DNA of 7,987 nt from Halothiobacillus neapolitanus (lineage in GTDB: Bacteria; Pseudomonadota; Gammaproteobacteria; Halothiobacillales; Halothiobacillaceae), in assembly GCA_020721485.1 (NCBI GenBank), contig DYMR01000046.1, positions 1-7,987 on the forward strand. Reading direction: 5' to 3'. Positions 1 to 7,147 of this stretch are shown here, in pieces (position 1 is the first letter of the stretch; each line of letters begins with the position of its first letter). A program made the position numbers and the translations under genes. A model generated the notes under the pieces. The model saw nothing but the letters and a program-made list of their open reading frames with translations, ran no database searches and was not told the origin of the DNA.

Positions 1-50
1 TCTCAACGATCTCAACGATCTCAACGATCTCAACGATCTCAACGATCTCA
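1..50. repeat. 9-bp tandem repeat, about 5.5 copies
   Basis: The unit TCTCAACGA is repeated perfectly five times (1-45) and a partial sixth copy runs to about 50 before the sequence diverges. The array begins at the window edge, so its full length is unknown. The period is a multiple of three, and on the minus strand one frame reads a Val-Glu-Ile repeat. That frame has no ATG, GTG or TTG start between the upstream stop codons and the repeat, so I do not call a gene. It is too short, and lacks spacers, to be CRISPR. Confidence 0.95.
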
Positions 51-54
51 ATTT

Positions 55-80
55 GCTCAGGCTCTGGCTCAAGCTCAGGC
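55..80. repeat. Degenerate 6-bp tandem repeat next to the 9-bp array
   Basis: The units GCTCAG, GCTCTG, GCTCAA and GCTCAG follow each other, then GC. On the minus strand they read as alternating X-Glu dipeptides in the same frame as the neighbouring Val-Glu-Ile repeat. The two arrays may therefore share an origin by slippage. Nothing else is recognisable in 1-118: there is no terminator hairpin after the phosphatase gene and no start codon with a convincing ribosome binding site. Confidence 0.7.
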
Positions 81-118
81 CGAAACCCTTCCCTTCATCA
101 CACCGAGTCCGTTTAATT

Positions 119-925
119 TCAAAACGACAACCACCGACGCGGCGCCTTCGGCGGCACACGCCACAGCGCCAACGCAATGTTGTCGCCCGCCGCACCGCCG
201 CGCCGCGCCGCTTGGCGCACCCACAAATTCGCCGCAAATTGCAAATCCGCCGAGCCGAGGATGTGGCTCATTTCTCGCGGGCGAATCTGATCCCAAAACC
301 CATCCGTACACAGCAAAAACGCCATGTCCTCCGTCAAGCGGGTTTCGCCAAAAGTGGGCTGCACCGTCGGCATGCCCAGCACCTGAAGCACGCGATTGCG
401 CTCAGGATGGCGGTCGCGCTCTTCCTCGGTGATTTTGCCGAAATCCACCAACCGTTGAACCAACGAGTGATCCCGACTTTGGTGAAACAGATTCCCACCC
501 CGAAAACCATACAAGCGGCTGTCGCCCACATGCACCCAGTAGGCGCGTTCCGAATCGGTGAGCAAGGCCACGAGGGTGCTGAACCCCGATTCCTGCCCCG
601 CCACCTGACTGCGCCGAACGGCCTGATTCGCCACCTGACAAAAATGTTCTAAAAACGCCCGCCCCTCGGGGAAACGCGGTAACGCCGACGGAAACAGGGC
701 ATGGGCAGTGTCCACGATGGTGCGCGCGGCTTCCGCCCCGCCCTGATGCCCGCCCACGCCGTCCGCCACCACCAAAAATTGATGTTTGTTATTGGCCGAA
801 CTCAAGCAAATGCACTGATCTTGCTGAGTTTTTCGACCGCCAATATGCCGATCCGCCCCCATAAAGGCAGCCGTACCCGTCGCCGGGGCGGGGGGAGTAT
901 CAAGCAGGGTGGGTGGGGCAGACAT
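119..925 (-). CDS. PP2C-family serine/threonine protein phosphatase
   Basis: This 268-residue protein is a probable cytoplasmic, metal-dependent phosphatase that removes phosphate from Ser/Thr residues of proteins. The PP2C motifs occur in the expected order: the RKTQQD motif ending at Asp36, DGVGG with Asp55 and Gly56, the VGDSRLY strand around Asp135, SRDHSL around 150-155, CTDGFWD with Asp208, and GDN with Asp248. These supply the acidic residues of the two-metal centre. The length is that of a bare catalytic domain of the bacterial Stp/PppA/PstP type. There is no signal peptide, membrane segment or regulatory domain. The ATG at 925 has an AAGGA sequence (plus strand 936-940) about 10 bases upstream; Met22 is a weaker alternative. 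The gene is divergent from the histidine-kinase operon. Its cognate kinase is not visible and may lie left of the window. The family call is firm; the substrate is unknown. Confidence 0.93.
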   Translation of the reverse strand: MSAPPTLLDTPPAPATGTAAFMGADRHIGGRKTQQDQCICLSSANNKHQFLVVADGVGGHQGGAEAARTIVDTAHALFPSALPRFPEGRAFLEHFCQVANQAVRRSQVAGQESGFSTLVALLTDSERAYWVHVGDSRLYGFRGGNLFHQSRDHSLVQRLVDFGKITEEERDRHPERNRVLQVLGMPTVQPTFGETRLTEDMAFLLCTDGFWDQIRPREMSHILGSADLQFAANLWVRQAARRGGAAGDNIALALWRVPPKAPRRWLSF

Positions 926-1104
926 GGGGCGGGCATCCTTGCAATAGGCGCACTACTGGCGCTGCGCTCATTCTATGTCACAATGCCAAGGTTTCGGCAA
1001 TGATGCCAACCCATTGAATTTTATCTTATTGTTCATTAGGGATATTAATCCGCCGCTCGCCGGTCGGATTTTTCACAGAATACTGTGTCACGGAGCGACC
1101 CACC
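926..1104. promoter_or_regulatory. Divergent intergenic region, phosphatase / kinase operon
   Basis: This 179-bp gap must hold promoters for both directions. An AT-rich block (about 1012-1050) stands out from the GC-rich surroundings and probably contains the kinase-operon promoter; TATTAA at 1043-1048 is a possible -10, but I see no good -35. For the phosphatase, a minus-strand TAGAAT (plus 972-977) has a weak TTGCCG 19 bases upstream. The heptamer ATGCCAA occurs at 983-989 and 1003-1009, exactly 20 bp apart. An inverted repeat, CACAG-AATA-CTGTG, lies at 1074-1087. Either could be an operator, but neither matches a motif I can name. Small open frames here look like noise. Confidence 0.45.
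1074..1087. promoter_or_regulatory. Inverted repeat upstream of the kinase start
   Basis: CACAG and CTGTG form 5-bp inverted arms around a 4-base centre (AATA). The repeat ends 4 bases before the GGAG ribosome binding site (1092-1095) of the kinase gene. It could bind a dimeric regulator, or form a small hairpin in the transcript leader. The arms are short enough to occur by chance. Confidence 0.3.
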
Positions 1105-3624
1105 ATGCTGACCCACTGGCGAATTGGCACCAAACTCACCGCATTTTTGCTGCTGGCGTTTTTGGTCAGCATCGCGCTCTCCGGCTATTTTCTGTCGCGC
1201 GTCACACATCAAAAAGCCGAATCGGAAATCGAAACCCGAGCGGAAATGCTCACCAACATGATGAATGCGGTGCGCGGGTACACCAGCAAACAAGTCACAC
1301 CGAAACTGGCGGCGGAGTTATTCACCCAGCCGCAGTTCATCCCCGAAACCGTGCCCGCCTTCTCCGCCCGCACCGTGTTCGACACCTTCCGTCAAGATCC
1401 GCAATTCGCGGAATATCGCTACAAAGAAGCCACCCTCAACCCCACCAGCCCGAAAGATCAGGCGGATGCGTTTGAATCCGGCCTGGTCGCCCAATTTCGC
1501 GCCGACCCCACCCTGAAGGTGCTCTCCGGCTTTCGCCAAGACCAAGGCCGCACGCTGTTTTACACCGCCCGCCCGCTGAGCGTGACGCAAGCCAGTTGCC
1601 TGCAATGCCATTCCACGCCGGATGCCGCGCCCAAAAGCCTGATCGCCACCTATGGCCGCGACCACGGCTTCGGCTGGAAGCTCGGGGAAATCGTCGCGGC
1701 GCAAACGATTTATGTACCCTCCGATGAAGTGTTTGCGCAAAGTCGGCAATACCTGCTGTGGGCGATGGGGATTTTCTTCGGCGTGTTTGCATTCGGCACC
1801 CTGCTGCTGAGTTGGCAAATTCGCCGCACCGTGGTGCGCCCCATTCAAACCCTCAGCCATGCCGCGCATGCCGTGGGCGAAGGCGAGGCAACCGCCGCGC
1901 AATTGGCGATTTTCGAACAGCCCGCCATGCGGGAACTGGCGGAACGGGGCGACGAAGCCGGCGAGCTGGCACGCAGTTTCCGCATCATGGCGCACGAAGT
2001 GGCCGAGCGTGAATCCGACCTGAGCGACAAAGTCGCCGTGCGCACCCGACAAATCGAAGAACTGCTCGCCGAAGCCCGTGCCGCGCGCCAAGAAGCCGAA
2101 GACGCCAACCAAACCAAGAGCCAATTCGTGGCCAACATGAGCCACGAACTGCGCACGCCGCTCAATGCCATCATCGGTTACAGCGAAATTTTGCTGGAAG
2201 AAACCGCCGACGATGGCAACGGCCAATACGGCGACGACCTCAGCCGCATCCTCAACAGTGGTCGGCATTTGCTGTCGCTGGTGAACGACATCCTCGACAT
2301 TTCCCGCATCGAAGCCGGAAAAATGGCGCTATACCTCGAACCGTTCGGCCTGTGCAAAGAAGTGCAAAGCGTGATCGACACCGCGCGGCCGCTGATCGAG
2401 AAAAATCGCAATCAACTGCATTTCGAGTGCCCCGCTGACCTCGGCGAGATGCGCGGCGACCTCACCAAATTCCGGCAAATTTTGCTGAACTTGCTCAGCA
2501 ATGCCGCCAAATTCACGCAAAACGGCACGCTCACCATCACCCTCGCGCGACGGGATGCGGCAGGGTTCGACATCACCCTCACCGACAGCGGCATCGGCAT
2601 GACCGAAGAACAGCTTGGCCGCTTGTTCCAAGTGTTCAGCCAAGCCGATGCCTCCACCACCCGCAAATACGGCGGCTCCGGGCTGGGCTTGGCCATTTCG
2701 CGGCATTTTGCCCGCATGATGGGCGGCGACATCATCGCCACCAGCACGCCGGGACAAGGCAGTCGGTTCGCCGTGAATCTGCCCTTCATCGTGCAGGACG
2801 AGGCAGAGCCCGCACACGCCACGCCCGTGGCCGAGCCGGTTGCCGCCCCCGGCGAAACCTTGTTGGTGATTGACGACGACCCCGCCGTTCACGACCTCCT
2901 CCGCCGCCACCTGTCCCGTGCGGGCTACCGCGTCATTACCGCGAAAAGCGGCGCCGAAGGCTTGGCATTGGCGCGCAACGAGCGCCCGGATTTCATCACG
3001 CTCGACATCATGATGCCGGGCATTGACGGCTGGCAGGTGCTCACCGAGCTGAAGGCCGACCCGTTGCTCAAAGACATCCCCGTATTCGTGCTGACCATGA
3101 CCAACGACAAGGGCCTGGGCTTTGCCTTGGGCGCCGCGCAATTTTTGACCAAACCCATCAACCGCGATGCCCTGCTCAAGCTGCTGCATCAATACACCCG
3201 CCACCCGCATGCCTGCCGCGTGCTGATCATCGACGATGACGAAAACAACCGCGCCCTGATGCGGCGCGTGCTGGATGCCGAAGGCACCCAAGTTGCGGAA
3301 GCTGTCGATGGCCAAGCCGGCCTGAGCTGGCTCGCGCAGCACCCCGCGCCGGATTTGATCTTGCTGGATTTAATGATGCCGATCATGGATGGCTTTGAAT
3401 TCATCGACGCCCTGCGCCAGCAACCGCAATACGCGCAATTGCCCGTCGTGGTGCTAACGGCCAAAACGCTCACCGCCGAAGATCATCAGCGGCTCACGCA
3501 GCGGGTCGATCACATCATCGAACGCAACGGCGAAAGCGAAGAACTCATCATCGCCCGACTACATGCTCAACTGTGTGCGCACCGGCCATCGCCCGAGACC
3601 GGCGGCGCGGAGAACGCCTCATGA
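1105..3624 (+). CDS. Hybrid histidine kinase with Tll0287-like haem sensor and two receivers
   Basis: This 839-residue inner-membrane kinase has membrane segments at about 8-30 and 216-237 flanking a periplasmic domain. That domain resembles the Tll0287-like/DUF3365 family and carries a CxxCH c-type haem motif (Cys165, Cys168, His169). A HAMP-type linker (about 240-305) and a helical stretch (about 305-335) follow. The HisKA domain has phospho-acceptor His347 in HELRTPL. The ATPase domain has the N box (Asn462, Asn466), G1 (Asp494-Gly-Ile-Gly) and G2 (Gly524-Ser-Gly-Leu-Gly). Receiver 1 has Asp590-592, phospho-site Asp634, Thr664 and Lys683. Receiver 2 has Asp710-712, phospho-site Asp755 and Thr785, but Arg807 where Lys is usual. 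There is no HPt domain. The ATG has GGAG (1092-1095) 9 bases upstream. It is the first gene of a three-gene operon and its stop overlaps the next start. The ligand or redox signal is inferred, not shown. Confidence 0.95.
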   Translation: MLTHWRIGTKLTAFLLLAFLVSIALSGYFLSRVTHQKAESEIETRAEMLTNMMNAVRGYTSKQVTPKLAAELFTQPQFIPETVPAFSARTVFDTFRQDPQFAEYRYKEATLNPTSPKDQADAFESGLVAQFRADPTLKVLSGFRQDQGRTLFYTARPLSVTQASCLQCHSTPDAAPKSLIATYGRDHGFGWKLGEIVAAQTIYVPSDEVFAQSRQYLLWAMGIFFGVFAFGTLLLSWQIRRTVVRPIQTLSHAAHAVGEGEATAAQLAIFEQPAMRELAERGDEAGELARSFRIMAHEVAERESDLSDKVAVRTRQIEELLAEARAARQEAEDANQTKSQFVANMSHELRTPLNAIIGYSEILLEETADDGNGQYGDDLSRILNSGRHLLSLVNDILDISRIEAGKMALYLEPFGLCKEVQSVIDTARPLIEKNRNQLHFECPADLGEMRGDLTKFRQILLNLLSNAAKFTQNGTLTITLARRDAAGFDITLTDSGIGMTEEQLGRLFQVFSQADASTTRKYGGSGLGLAISRHFARMMGGDIIATSTPGQGSRFAVNLPFIVQDEAEPAHATPVAEPVAAPGETLLVIDDDPAVHDLLRRHLSRAGYRVITAKSGAEGLALARNERPDFITLDIMMPGIDGWQVLTELKADPLLKDIPVFVLTMTNDKGLGFALGAAQFLTKPINRDALLKLLHQYTRHPHACRVLIIDDDENNRALMRRVLDAEGTQVAEAVDGQAGLSWLAQHPAPDLILLDLMMPIMDGFEFIDALRQQPQYAQLPVVVLTAKTLTAEDHQRLTQRVDHIIERNGESEELIIARLHAQLCAHRPSPETGGAENAS

Positions 3625-3998
3625 CCACCTTACTCTTGGTCGAAGACAACGAAATGAACCGCGACATGCTCAGTCGGCGGCTGGAAAAACGCGGCTTTAC
3701 CGTGCGCCTCGCCGTTGATGGCGCCGAAGGCGTCGCACTGGCGCAGCAAACCCTGCCCGATCTCATCCTGATGGACATGAGCCTGCCCATTCTCGATGGC
3801 TGGGAAGCCACCAAAGCCCTGCGCGCCGATCCCGTCACCCAACACATTCCGGTCATCGCCCTCACCGCCCACGCGATGGATGGCGAGCGCAGCCGCGCGC
3901 TGGAAGCCGGTTGCGATGATTTCGATACCAAACCCGTCGATTTACCCCGGCTACTCGAAAAAATCGAGCACCTGCTGGCCGGCAAGGGGGCTGCATGA
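3621..3998 (+). CDS. Stand-alone response-regulator receiver protein (DivK/CheY-like)
   Basis: This 125-residue protein is a single receiver domain with no output domain. It has the acidic pocket Glu8-Asp9, phospho-acceptor Asp52 in a LMDMSLP context, Thr82, and the Lys104-Pro pair. All residues needed for phosphorylation are therefore present. Single-domain receivers act as phosphate shuttles or bind partner kinases and regulators. Here it sits between a hybrid kinase and a receiver-GGDEF protein, which suggests a role in moving phosphate between them. The start is the ATG at 3621, which overlaps the kinase stop as ATGA and has GGAG (3609-3612) 8 bases upstream. The frame stays open to an ATG at 3573, but starting there would add 16 residues that do not belong to the receiver fold. 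Its stop again overlaps the next gene as ATGA. Confidence 0.93.
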   Translation: MTTLLLVEDNEMNRDMLSRRLEKRGFTVRLAVDGAEGVALAQQTLPDLILMDMSLPILDGWEATKALRADPVTQHIPVIALTAHAMDGERSRALEAGCDDFDTKPVDLPRLLEKIEHLLAGKGAA

Positions 3999-5374
3999 AC
4001 GCCAAACACACCTGCAATGCGCACATTCGGCACGATTTGCGCACCCCGCTCAATCACCTGATTGGCTACACCGAAATGCTCCAAGAGGAGCTACCCAGCG
4101 CCTGCGCCAGCTTGCTGGATGACCGGCTCACCCGGCTCTTGGCCGACGCGCACCGCCTGCTCGAAACCATCAACCGCCCCACCCCGTTGCCGGTGGGTCA
4201 CTTCGATGCCCTATTCCCCGACTGGCGCGAAAAAATGGCGCTGATCGAAATGGATTTTCAAGCGCTGTCCGGCACCATCGACCAACACTGGCAAGACGCC
4301 TGCCCCGACATTGAAAAAATCCGCACCGCCATCGGCCACCTGCGCAGCCTGCTGGAGAACCTCAGCGCCCGCCCGTCGGTCGATTTAGGCGAAACCGAAA
4401 CCGCCACGCGGCAGGGCAGCAGTAGCAGTGCCCCGCTGGCCGACGGCCACCTGCTCATCATCGACGACCGCACCGAAAACCTCGAACTGATGCAGCGGCG
4501 CCTGATGAAAGAAGGCTACCGCGTCACCCTCGCCAGCACCGGCCAAGAAGCGCTCGATCGGCTCGAAACCGACACCTTCGATGTCATCATGCTCGATTGG
4601 CTCATGCCGGACATGAGCGGCTCGGAAGTCCTCGCCAAAATTCGCAGCAAATTTTCACAGCACGAATTACCGGTCATCGTCGTCACCGCGCGCCATGGCT
4701 CCGACATGATCGTCGATGCCCTCACCCAAGGCGCGAACGACTACCTCGCCAAACCGCTGGATTTTCCCGAAGCACGGGCGCGGCTCGCCACCCAAGTGTA
4801 TCTGCGCAAAGTGACCCAACAACTGGCCGAAGCCAACCGCCAGCTCAAACAGTTTTCCTACATCGACGGCCTCACCGCCATCGCCAATCGCCGAAAATTC
4901 GACGAATACCTGCTCGCCACCTGGCGCCGCGCGCAACAAGAAGGCGCACCAGTGTCCCTGATCCTGCTCGATGTCGATTTCTTCAAGCGCTACAACGACA
5001 GCCTTGGTCACGAAGCGGGCGATCAGGCGCTCACCCGCGTCGCCAAAGCCGTCAGCACCGGATTGTTTCGCGTCAAGGATTTGGCCGCCCGCTACGGTGG
5101 CGAAGAATTTGCCGTCATCCTGCCGGAAACCGCGCTGGAAGACGCCCTGCGCGTGGCCGAACGCCTGCGCGAAAACATCCAATGCCTCAATTTACCGCAT
5201 CCGGCAGGCACCGAGGCCGGTGTCGTCACCGCCAGCTTGGGCGTCGGCGAATGGCGCCCTACCGCCTTCTGCGAACCCAGCGCCCTCATCAGCCTCGCCG
5301 ACAAAGGGTTGTATCAAGCCAAAACCGCAGGCCGCAATCGCGTGGGCACCTTGGGCGGAAATATCCTCAGCTAA
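3995..5374 (+). CDS. Diguanylate cyclase: orphan HisKA-like helix, receiver, GGDEF
   Basis: This 459-residue soluble protein should make cyclic di-GMP from two GTP. Residues about 8-70 resemble a kinase dimerisation/phospho-acceptor domain, with His13 in HDLRTPL. No N, G1 or G2 box follows; instead about 75 mostly helical residues lead to the receiver. The receiver (about 150-270) has Asp157-Asp158, phospho-site Asp201, Thr231 and Lys253. A helical linker (about 270-290) leads to the GGDEF domain, with D-V-D-F-F-K from Asp326 and an intact GGEEF active site at 368-372. An RxxD product-inhibition site is present (Arg359, Asp362). The ATG overlaps the previous stop and has AAGGG (3984-3988) 6 bases upstream. 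Order and size recall Caulobacter PleD, with the first PleD receiver replaced by the HisKA-like segment. The cyclase call is firm; a phosphotransfer role for His13 is inference. Confidence 0.93.
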   Translation: MNAKHTCNAHIRHDLRTPLNHLIGYTEMLQEELPSACASLLDDRLTRLLADAHRLLETINRPTPLPVGHFDALFPDWREKMALIEMDFQALSGTIDQHWQDACPDIEKIRTAIGHLRSLLENLSARPSVDLGETETATRQGSSSSAPLADGHLLIIDDRTENLELMQRRLMKEGYRVTLASTGQEALDRLETDTFDVIMLDWLMPDMSGSEVLAKIRSKFSQHELPVIVVTARHGSDMIVDALTQGANDYLAKPLDFPEARARLATQVYLRKVTQQLAEANRQLKQFSYIDGLTAIANRRKFDEYLLATWRRAQQEGAPVSLILLDVDFFKRYNDSLGHEAGDQALTRVAKAVSTGLFRVKDLAARYGGEEFAVILPETALEDALRVAERLRENIQCLNLPHPAGTEAGVVTASLGVGEWRPTAFCEPSALISLADKGLYQAKTAGRNRVGTLGGNILS

Positions 5375-5399
5375 CAATCCCAAGCGGTTGCCCCAGAAT

Positions 5400-5426
5400 A
5401 AAAAACGCCCCGAATGGGGCGTTTTT
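5400..5426. terminator. Bidirectional intrinsic terminator
   Basis: The inverted repeat AAAAACGCCCC (5401-5411) and GGGGCGTTTTT (5416-5426) forms an 11-bp stem with the loop GAAT. The GC-rich core is six pairs. A T tract follows it on the plus strand, and the A tract in front supplies a U tract for minus-strand transcripts. It lies 25 bases after the cyclase stop and 33 bases beyond the suhB stop, so it probably serves both convergent units. Confidence 0.93.
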
Positions 5427-5459
5427 CTGTTCGAGCAGAGGCCAATCCGCCGGGGATAA

Positions 5460-6254
5460 TCAGCTCGCCAAGCCCTGCCGAATCGCTTTCAGCATGGCAT
5501 GCGTCACCTTCGGGTTCGCCGCGATGAGGTTGCCCGAGCGCATGAATTCATCGCCCCCCATAAAATCCACCACCACGCCGCCCGCTTCACGAATGAGCAG
5601 AACTCCGGCGGCCATGTCCCAGGGATTCAGCCCGAATTCCCAGAAACCATCCAACCGCCCCGCCGCCACATAGGCCAAATCCAGGGCGGCAGAACCGGCA
5701 CGGCGCACACCCGCCGTGGGGCCGTGCAGGGCACGGAAAGTTTTGAGATACGCTTCGACATCCTGCTCCGGGCGAAACGGAAAACCCGTACCAAGCAGCG
5801 CGCCTTCCAGCGAACGCAAGCCCGCCACCCGAATGCGTTTGTTATTCAAAAACGCACCGCCGCCGCGCTCGGCGGTGAACAGCTCTTGATTGACGGGGTT
5901 GTACACCACGCCCACCTCCAGCCGCCCGTGATGCTCCAAGGCAATGGACACCGCGTATTGCGGAAAGCCGTGCAGGAAATTCGTGGTGCCGTCGAGCGGG
6001 TCGATGATCCAGCGATAATCGCTGTCTGCCGTGCCCGAATCGCCGGATTCCTCACCCAAAAAATGGTGATCGGGATACGCGCGCCGCAGCACATCCAAAA
6101 TGGCGTGCTCGGCCTGATGATCGACCTCGCTGACGAAATCGTTGCGCTGTTTGGCTTCGATGGTTAAATCGCCGATGTGATCGGTGGCGCGGGCGATGAT
6201 GTTGCCGGCAGCACGCGCAGCGCGTACCGCCATGGTGAGCATGGGATGGGGCAT
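5460..6254 (-). CDS. suhB: SuhB, inositol-1-monophosphatase family
   Basis: This 264-residue protein matches E. coli SuhB (267 residues) along its length. Members hydrolyse inositol monophosphate with Mg2+; in E. coli, SuhB also joins the Nus factor complex that aids rRNA transcription. Metal-site residues are visible: Glu68-Glu69 (GEESG), Asp85, Asp88 and Gly-Thr-Thr in DPLDGTTN, and Asp213 in NPWDMAAG. The segment AGSAALDLAYVAAGRLDGF (186-204) is typical of the family. The ATG at 6254 gives an N-terminus like E. coli's. No strong Shine-Dalgarno sequence precedes it, and Met5 is an alternative start. It is convergent with the cyclase gene across a shared terminator and divergent from trmJ. 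A minus-strand TATACT (plus 6300-6305) could be its -10 element, with only a poor -35. Nothing in the sequence shows whether the rRNA role or the phosphatase role dominates here. Confidence 0.96.
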   Translation of the reverse strand: MPHPMLTMAVRAARAAGNIIARATDHIGDLTIEAKQRNDFVSEVDHQAEHAILDVLRRAYPDHHFLGEESGDSGTADSDYRWIIDPLDGTTNFLHGFPQYAVSIALEHHGRLEVGVVYNPVNQELFTAERGGGAFLNNKRIRVAGLRSLEGALLGTGFPFRPEQDVEAYLKTFRALHGPTAGVRRAGSAALDLAYVAAGRLDGFWEFGLNPWDMAAGVLLIREAGGVVVDFMGGDEFMRSGNLIAANPKVTHAMLKAIRQGLAS

Positions 6255-6340
6255 AATATCGAGTAACTAACAAATTCGACGAAAAACAAGGGATTCGCCA
6301 GTATATCGCGTTCCCCCGCACTGCCTGAGGAATTTCTTGC
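6255..6340. promoter_or_regulatory. Divergent promoter region suhB / trmJ
   Basis: This 86-bp gap between divergent start codons is AT-richer than the flanking genes, especially 6255-6290. It should contain both promoters. The sequence around 6300-6307 offers TATACT on the minus strand and TATATC on the plus strand as overlapping -10-like hexamers, but neither has a good -35. TGAGGA at 6326-6331 is the ribosome binding site for trmJ. Confidence 0.4.
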
Positions 6341-7147
6341 GTGAATGATGCCCCACCGCCCGTTTCGGATCTGATCGAGATCATTCTCACGGGCACTTCT
6401 CACCCCGGCAACCTGGGCGCGGTGGCGCGCGCCATGAAGAACATGGGGCTGCACCGGCTGACCTTGGCCGGCGCACGCACGGCCATTAACGACGAAGCCC
6501 TCGCCACCGCCAAACACGCGGCCGATGTGCTGCATCAGGCGCGGCACGCCGCTGATTTACCGACGGCACTCGCCAACGCCCGCTGGGTTTTCGCCACCAC
6601 CGCCCGGCCACGCGCCATCCACCTGCCGGTGCTCAGCGCCCGCGCGGCGGCGGCGCAGATTCAGGCCCTCACTTCCGACACGCGCACCCCGGTTGCCCTC
6701 GTGTTTGGCGCCGAGCGCACCGGGCTCACGAACGAAGACTTGTCTTGGTGCCACACGATCATCGAGATTCCCGCCCATCCGGCCTACCCCGTGCTCAATC
6801 TCGCCCAAGCGGTGCAAATCCTTGCGTATGAACTGTGGCTCGCTCGGGCAGAAGTCGAATCGCCCCGCGCGACCGCCGCCACCGAACCACCCGCCACGCT
6901 GCACGAATGGCAGGGCTTTGAACAGCGCCTGACCCGCTTGCTCGATCAGGCCGGATTTTTTCAGCGCAATGGGGAAGACCCCGCCCTCACCCGCGAACGA
7001 CTCACCGAAAAACTCCGCATCGCCTGCCATCGCGCGGGCTGGTCAGACACCGAGCTGGCCTTGATGCACGGCGTACTCACGGCGATTGCTCGCCCCATTG
7101 CGCCCCCCGCTTCTCGCGCCACCTCTCGCTCAACGGATACCCCATGA
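6341..7147 (+). CDS. trmJ: TrmJ, tRNA (cytidine/uridine-32-2'-O)-methyltransferase
   Basis: This 268-residue SPOUT-family enzyme transfers a methyl group from S-adenosylmethionine to the 2'-OH of nucleotide 32 in the anticodon loop of certain tRNAs. The N-terminal trefoil-knot domain shows the three family motifs: [18 protein letters not shown] (19-36, Asn24 and Arg30), [12 protein letters not shown] (118-129, Glu125 and Arg126) and LNLAQAVQ (152-159). Where E. coli has Ser-Ser before LNLA, this protein has Pro-Val. The C-terminal helical part (about 185-250) matches E. coli TrmJ in layout. A Pro/Ser/Thr-rich tail of about 18 residues is extra. The start is GTG, supported by TGAGGA at 6326-6331, 9 bases upstream, and by the preserved N-terminal strand. 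Its stop overlaps the cysE start as ATGA, so the two are probably co-translated. Confidence 0.94.
   Translation: MNDAPPPVSDLIEIILTGTSHPGNLGAVARAMKNMGLHRLTLAGARTAINDEALATAKHAADVLHQARHAADLPTALANARWVFATTARPRAIHLPVLSARAAAAQIQALTSDTRTPVALVFGAERTGLTNEDLSWCHTIIEIPAHPAYPVLNLAQAVQILAYELWLARAEVESPRATAATEPPATLHEWQGFEQRLTRLLDQAGFFQRNGEDPALTRERLTEKLRIACHRAGWSDTELALMHGVLTAIARPIAPPASRATSRSTDTP

Noticed and set aside
1..50. CRISPR array
   Set aside because: The units are 9 bp and directly abutting, with no spacers.
1..118. Readthrough extension of the phosphatase into the Glu-rich repeat
   Set aside because: At least four in-frame stop codons separate them and the PP2C domain is complete without the tail.
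53..652. Plus-strand open frame opposite the phosphatase gene
   Set aside because: The Arg/His/Pro-rich translation has no motif, while the opposite strand carries every PP2C motif.
996..1020. Sigma-54 promoter (minus strand TTGGCATCATTGC)
   Set aside because: The GG and GC elements are only 7 bases apart instead of the required 10.
1318..2268. Long minus-strand open frame (316 codons) opposite the kinase gene
   Set aside because: It is antisense to a protein with clear motifs throughout, its translation has no recognisable domain, and GC-rich codon use commonly leaves such frames open.
2329..3342. Long minus-strand open frame (337 codons) opposite the kinase receivers
   Set aside because: It is the mirror of well-conserved ATPase and receiver sequence. 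The Gly/Val/His-rich translation is typical of an antisense frame.
3573..3620. Earlier in-frame ATG for the lone receiver
   Set aside because: The 16 extra residues do not fit a receiver N-terminus. The ATG at 3621 has its own GGAG and the ATGA overlap seen again at the next junction.
4597..5673. Plus-strand frame of 358 codons running from the cyclase gene through the terminator into suhB
   Set aside because: It crosses a strong terminator and two genes in wrong frames, and its translation is Arg/Pro-rich without a domain.
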